A stretch of 15,228 bases of DNA from assembly GCA_036676175.1 (NCBI GenBank), contig JAKFDL010000010.1, forward strand, positions 1 to 15,228, read 5' to 3'. Positions 13,308 to 15,228 of this stretch are shown here, piece by piece; position 1 is the first letter of the stretch; every line of letters begins with the position of its first letter. The stretch is from Methylotenera_A sp036676175 (GTDB lineage Bacteria > Pseudomonadota > Gammaproteobacteria > Burkholderiales > Methylophilaceae). The notes beneath the pieces were generated by a model that saw only the letters and a list, made by a program, of their open reading frames with translations, did no database searches and was not told the origin of the DNA. The translations under genes were made by a program, and so were the position numbers.

Positions 13308-15228
13308 ATGCTGAAAAGTTTTTGGAAAAAAACTTCATCAACTCCCCATTTAATTGCTTTACGCATTTTTACTATCTACCTACTCATTGGTGTTTTCTGG
13401 ATATTTTTTAGCGACCACATCCTGCAGAAGGTAGTTTCTACGCAAGAACAATTCACTCAATACAGTATTTATAAGGGCTGGGCATATATTATGTTCACAG
13501 CTGTTCTGCTCTATTTTTTGGTGCGGGCAAACATAGCAGGGTATCTGAACATTGAGGCCTCTTTTCATGTCAGCGAGGATCGTTGGAAATTTGCCTTAGA
13601 AGGCGCTGGTGATGGGGTGTGGGATTGGGATATGGTGACGGACCAAGTATTTCGCTCGGCACGCTGGAAAGAAATTTACGGTTATACCAACGATGAACTT
13701 GAGCAAACGGCTACTGCAGGGCGTGCGCTTGTCCATCCTGACGATTTGCCTCAAATGCTGGAAGACACACAAGCATATCTGCAAGGACAAAGAGATATCT
13801 ATGTGTCTGAATTCCGTATTCTTTGTAAAGGTGGTACTTGGAAATGGACGCTAAGCCGGGGCATGGTGATTCGCCATGATGTTGATGGTAAGCCTTTACG
13901 TATGATTGGCACGCATACCGATATTAGCGAAAGAAAGAATGCCGAGGCTCAAGTATTTCGCTTAGCACATTATGATCAATTGACTCATCTACCAAACCGT
14001 ATTTTGTTTTTAGACCGCTTTCAACAAGAAATTAAAAAGGCCCAACGCACACCTCAGTTTATTACTTTAATGTATCTGGATTTGGATGATTTTAAAGAAA
14101 TTAACGATACGCTCGGCCATGATATGGGTGATTTACTGCTGAAAGAAACCGCGGGACGTCTGGAAGCTTGTGTAAGGTCAGATGACACAGTTGCGCGCAT
14201 GGGAGGCGATGAATTTACGATCATATTGAATAATCTCAAGGATCAAATCAGTACCGACCGTATCGCACAGAATATTTTAGACAAATTTAATGAGCCTTTT
14301 TATTTAGGGGGGGAGATTGTCTATATCACTGCAAGTATTGGCATTAGCGTTTATCCAGTTGATGGCACCGAAGTAGACGTGTTACTTAAAAACTCAGACC
14401 GGGCGATGTATGCAGCCAAAGAGCAGGGTAGAAACCATTATCACTATTTCACTCCAACCATGCAAGATGCAGCTTTAAACCGTATGCATCTTAGCAACGA
14501 TTTGCATACGGCGCTTATTGCAAAACAATTTCAACTGCATTATCAGCCTATTGTAGATCTTACATCTGGCGATATTTATAAAGCTGAGGCCCTCATCCGC
14601 TGGCAACATCCAGTACGTGGCCTAATTAGCCCAGTCGAGTTTATCCCCATTGCAGAACACACCGGCCTGATTGTTGGAATTGGTGATTGGGTTTTTTACG
14701 AAGCGGTGAATCAGGTCATTAAATGGCGCGTCCATCAGCCTGATTTTCAAATCAGTATCAATCGCTCACCCGTACAGTTTAAAGCTAATCTCAAGCATCA
14801 CCTGAATTGGGTCAACTATCTAAAAGAGAGAGAATTGCCCGGTAACAGTATTTGCATTGAGATTACGGAAGGTCTGTTATTGGACGCTCGAGATGTAGTG
14901 ATAAGCCAGCTAGACAGCTTTAGCAAAGCCAACATTCAAGTGGCGATTGATGATTTTGGTACGGGCTATTCATCGCTGGCTTATTTAAGAAAATTCAATA
15001 TTGATTATGTAAAAATAGATCGGTCATTCACGTCCAATATCCATCCAGGCTCTAGCGATTTAGTACTGTGTGAGGCGATTATTGTCATGGCGCATAAGTT
15101 GGGCAAGAAAGTAGTCGCAGAAGGTATTGAAACGCAAGAACAACTACACTTATTGAAAGTAGCAGGCTGTGATTTTGGGCAAGGCTACTTGTTTTCTAAA
15201 CCCGTACCTGCCAATGAATTCGAAAGTC
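13308..15228 (+). CDS. Membrane PAS-GGDEF-EAL c-di-GMP protein (3' end outside window)
   Basis: An open frame of 640 codons runs from ATG 13308 (AAAGGA 5 nt upstream) past the right edge. Two hydrophobic segments at about 15-35 and 62-80, joined by a loop beginning FSDHILQKV, form the membrane N-terminus (end of helix 2: GWAYIMFTAVLLYFLVR). A PAS domain with PAC follows at about 92-210 (WKFALEGAGDGVWDWD; THTDISERK). The GGDEF domain starts at HYDQLTHLPNR; GGDEF is at 299-303 with I-site RSDD five residues before it. The EAL domain has EALIRW from 427, INRSPVQF, ITEGLL, IDDFGTGYS, VKIDRSF and VAEGIET. Near the edge comes GCDFGQGYLFSKP, so only a short C-terminal piece is probably missing. All catalytic motifs look intact. 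It is clearly paralogous in its GGDEF-EAL half to the protein at 9478-11781 but has a different input domain. Net cyclase or phosphodiesterase activity is unknown. Confidence 0.95.
   Translation, partial: MLKSFWKKTSSTPHLIALRIFTIYLLIGVFWIFFSDHILQKVVSTQEQFTQYSIYKGWAYIMFTAVLLYFLVRANIAGYLNIEASFHVSEDRWKFALEGAGDGVWDWDMVTDQVFRSARWKEIYGYTNDELEQTATAGRALVHPDDLPQMLEDTQAYLQGQRDIYVSEFRILCKGGTWKWTLSRGMVIRHDVDGKPLRMIGTHTDISERKNAEAQVFRLAHYDQLTHLPNRILFLDRFQQEIKKAQRTPQFITLMYLDLDDFKEINDTLGHDMGDLLLKETAGRLEACVRSDDTVARMGGDEFTIILNNLKDQISTDRIAQNILDKFNEPFYLGGEIVYITASIGISVYPVDGTEVDVLLKNSDRAMYAAKEQGRNHYHYFTPTMQDAALNRMHLSNDLHTALIAKQFQLHYQPIVDLTSGDIYKAEALIRWQHPVRGLISPVEFIPIAEHTGLIVGIGDWVFYEAVNQVIKWRVHQPDFQISINRSPVQFKANLKHHLNWVNYLKERELPGNSICIEITEGLLLDARDVVISQLDSFSKANIQVAIDDFGTGYSSLAYLRKFNIDYVKIDRSFTSNIHPGSSDLVLCEAIIVMAHKLGKKVVAEGIETQEQLHLLKVAGCDFGQGYLFSKPVPANEFES

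Noticed and set aside
13380..14239. Several minus-strand open frames at the right end
   Set aside because: They are antisense to the continuous PAS-GGDEF-EAL frame that starts at 13308, whose domain motifs are intact throughout.
1..15228. CRISPR arrays, insertion sequences, attachment sites, toxin-antitoxin or phage genes
   Set aside because: I looked for repeated spacers, transposase motifs, target-site duplications beside the tRNA and small paired ORFs and found none; the tRNA-Leu has no integrase next to it.

Overview
The window looks like a stretch of a betaproteobacterial chromosome of moderately low GC content. A member of the Methylophilaceae (a Methylotenera- or Methylophilus-like methylotroph) is my best guess. 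That guess rests on protein style (an extended 86-residue IF-1, a small CspA, Mqo, a beta-type RNase R and tRNA-Leu) and has no marker gene behind it. Nearly all of it is conventional: nine complete protein genes, two protein genes cut by the window edges, and one tRNA. I see no CRISPR array, insertion sequence, phage gene or toxin-antitoxin pair, and no cluster that clearly forms an undescribed system.

Layout. Positions 1-470 hold the end of a UDP-glucose 4-epimerase gene (galE, +). It faces a WcaJ-type undecaprenyl-phosphate sugar transferase (535-1971, -), so this looks like the edge of an exopolysaccharide locus. An AT-rich stretch without genes follows, then tRNA-Leu(CAG) on the minus strand (2399-2483). 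The tRNA promoter lies back to back with the start of rnr (RNase R, +), which is followed closely by rlmB (23S rRNA Gm2251 methyltransferase, +). rlmB meets mqo (malate:quinone oxidoreductase, -) with overlapping stop codons. Upstream of mqo is a second-type infA (IF-1, -), separated from it by a strong intrinsic terminator. infA is divergent from a cold-shock gene (cspA-like, +) with a long structured leader. After back-to-back terminators come an exported beta-propeller lactonase-family protein (-) and a large membrane GGDEF-EAL protein with a periplasmic solute-binding sensor domain (-). Then comes alanine dehydrogenase (ald, -), divergent from a second membrane protein with PAS-GGDEF-EAL (+), which runs off the right edge just before its end.

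How the parts may work together. rnr, rlmB, infA and cspA all act on RNA or ribosomes, and in E. coli RNase R and CspA are cold-induced, so the middle of the window is a loose translation and cold-adaptation neighbourhood. mqo and ald are central metabolism (malate to oxaloacetate with quinone; alanine and pyruvate interconversion). Two GGDEF-EAL proteins with complete catalytic motifs bracket ald, and exopolysaccharide genes lie at the left edge. c-di-GMP commonly controls exopolysaccharide, but nothing in the sequence links them directly.

The points most worth checking are RNA-level: a UUCG-loop hairpin followed by eight T in the cspA leader, two unusual positions in tRNA-Leu(CAG), a palindrome over the tRNA promoter, and the terminator immediately upstream of mqo.
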